Below, one piece after another: positions 63,167-64,000 of a stretch of 64,000 nt of DNA (positions within the stretch are counted from its first letter, which is position 1; each line of letters opens with the position of its first letter). The DNA lies in contig NZ_CP046582.1 of the NCBI RefSeq assembly GCF_018141005.1, positions 1,922,001 to 1,986,000 of the forward strand, given 5' to 3'. The position numbers were made by a program, and so were the translations under genes. The stretch is from Erwinia sp. E602 (GTDB lineage: Bacteria > Pseudomonadota > Gammaproteobacteria > Enterobacterales > Enterobacteriaceae). The notes under the pieces are model-generated. The model had not been told where the DNA came from. It did no database searches and saw nothing but the letters and a program-made list of their open reading frames with translations.

Positions 63167-64000
63167 ATGATGGACAAAAAAGCACTTTTACTGCGCCTGA
63201 ACCAGCAGCGCCGTCAGCAGGCGGTGACGCCGGTGGCCGCAACGGAAGCTGGCGCTTACGCGCCGCTTCCTCTTCCGGCAGCCAGCCCGTGGCAGGCTCA
63301 TCAGCGGGTAGCGCACTTTCAGCAGCAGTGGCGGGCAGAGCAGACGGCGGTGATGCTGACCGAGTGCCGCCAGCGGCTGCTGCACAGCATTATCGGCCCG
63401 TTCGGGCTGGGCACGCTGGTCGCGGCCTGGGATAAAACCGGCGGCAGCGTCGATACCCTGCACAATGCCCGCGCCGGGGTGTATGCCAGTAAAGAGGAGC
63501 AGGCACGTTATGACAGCCGGGGCAAATATGATCGCGACCCGTACCATTCGCACACTGACTACAAGAAGAACAATAATACGCACAGTAAACAGAAGAAAGC
63601 GGGTGAGGCAGTGGATGCTTACACCGGCCAGCCGCTGGCGCGGAATACCAGCAGCCAGCAGGACCATCTGATTTCAGCCTATGAGATCCACCATGATCCC
63701 GCCGTGGCGCTGGCTGAGGCAAACGGGGCTGACCTGGCGAATCATGACAGCAACCTGCACCATACGCACCACTCGATCAACGAATCCAAACAGCAAAAAA
63801 GCACGCAGGAGTATATTACCTGGCTGAATAACAACCGGGCGGATCGTGACAAAGTGATTGCCCGGCTGGAGGAAAAAGCCAGGAACGGCCCGCTGGAAGA
63901 TAAAGAGCAGAACGCGCTGGAGAAGTGCCGGCAGCAGAATGCGGTCGATCAGCAGCAGATGCAGGACCTGGATCAGCAGGCGCGCCAGCAGTATGAAAGC
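63167..64000 (+). CDS. HNH-nuclease-like protein, 5' part (runs off window)
   Basis: 278 codons visible; tandem ATGs at 63167 and 63170 follow GGAGAGG. Residues about 149-218 read DAYTGQPL, DHLISAYEIHHD, then LANHDSNLHHTHHSINESK, a DH...N...H arrangement like HNH-type nuclease motifs of the form DHIISxxEIH..DSNL..T..SIN.SK. Flanks are Gln- and charge-rich coiled-coil-like sequence. Ten bases after the YaaW-like gene, so probably co-expressed. The nuclease assignment is by motif pattern only. Confidence 0.65.
   Translation, partial: MMDKKALLLRLNQQRRQQAVTPVAATEAGAYAPLPLPAASPWQAHQRVAHFQQQWRAEQTAVMLTECRQRLLHSIIGPFGLGTLVAAWDKTGGSVDTLHNARAGVYASKEEQARYDSRGKYDRDPYHSHTDYKKNNNTHSKQKKAGEAVDAYTGQPLARNTSSQQDHLISAYEIHHDPAVALAEANGADLANHDSNLHHTHHSINESKQQKSTQEYITWLNNNRADRDKVIARLEEKARNGPLEDKEQNALEKCRQQNAVDQQQMQDLDQQARQQYES

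Overview
The window reads as chromosome of a GC-rich member of the Enterobacterales. The scs thiol-redox genes, sotB, a met-type ABC transporter, class I fumarase, a Klebsiella-type soluble fumarate reductase, a YbjJ-type transporter and a YaaW-family protein all point there. Composition and gene mix suggest an Erwiniaceae relative such as Erwinia or Pantoea, but no single gene fixes the genus. I saw no rRNA, tRNA or CRISPR array.

Region 1 (1-14480) holds the end of a giant surface protein with 23 near-identical 102-residue Ig-like repeats. Four downstream genes follow: a TolC-type outer-membrane lipoprotein, a periplasmic adaptor, a GAF-like/HlyD membrane adaptor, and a PqqD-like/M50 zinc protease-like/HlyD membrane protein. 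It looks like a dedicated export system in which the M50-HlyD protein sits where a type 1 secretion ABC transporter would be. This is the best candidate for an under-described system.

Region 2 (14.6-18.1 kb) is a loose set: an LprI-like secreted protein, a small secreted protein, a relic of an FGGY sugar kinase, and a C-terminally anchored coiled-coil protein with internal DNA repeats.

Region 3 (18.2-34.9 kb) is a cyclitol (inositol-like) catabolic cluster around a divergent promoter. An RpiR regulator, iolD, iolE and an SDR run leftward. An aldehyde dehydrogenase, an HpcH/HpaI aldolase, a hydroxyacid dehydrogenase, iolG, further Gfo/Idh/MocA and TIM-barrel enzymes and a sugar-binding protein run rightward. 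A LacI regulator and a phytanoyl-CoA-dioxygenase-like enzyme close it. iolB, iolC, iolJ and a classical iolA are absent here. A repeated 14-base palindrome, GCAAT-N4-RTTGC-like, lies at both promoter sides and is a good operator candidate.

Region 4 (35.1-41.7 kb) has sotB, a PLP aminotransferase, a MetQ-MetN-MetI-like importer and an HcxA-like dehydrogenase, perhaps a methionine or oxo-acid salvage group.

Region 5 (41.7-49.5 kb) is an anaerobic C4-dicarboxylate module. Class I fumarase and a DASS-family antiporter run leftward; a soluble NADH:fumarate reductase and its flavin transferase ApbE run rightward. The shared 0.5-kb intergenic region carries one perfect and one near-perfect FNR box.

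Region 6 (49.6-64 kb) holds scsABC followed by dsbG, a DUF1593 protein with a ROK-type regulator, a tandem non-coding repeat, an IS110-family element, a DUF4385 protein, a YbjJ-type transporter, two tandem paralogous lipoproteins, and a YaaW-family gene coupled to an HNH-like gene that runs off the window end.
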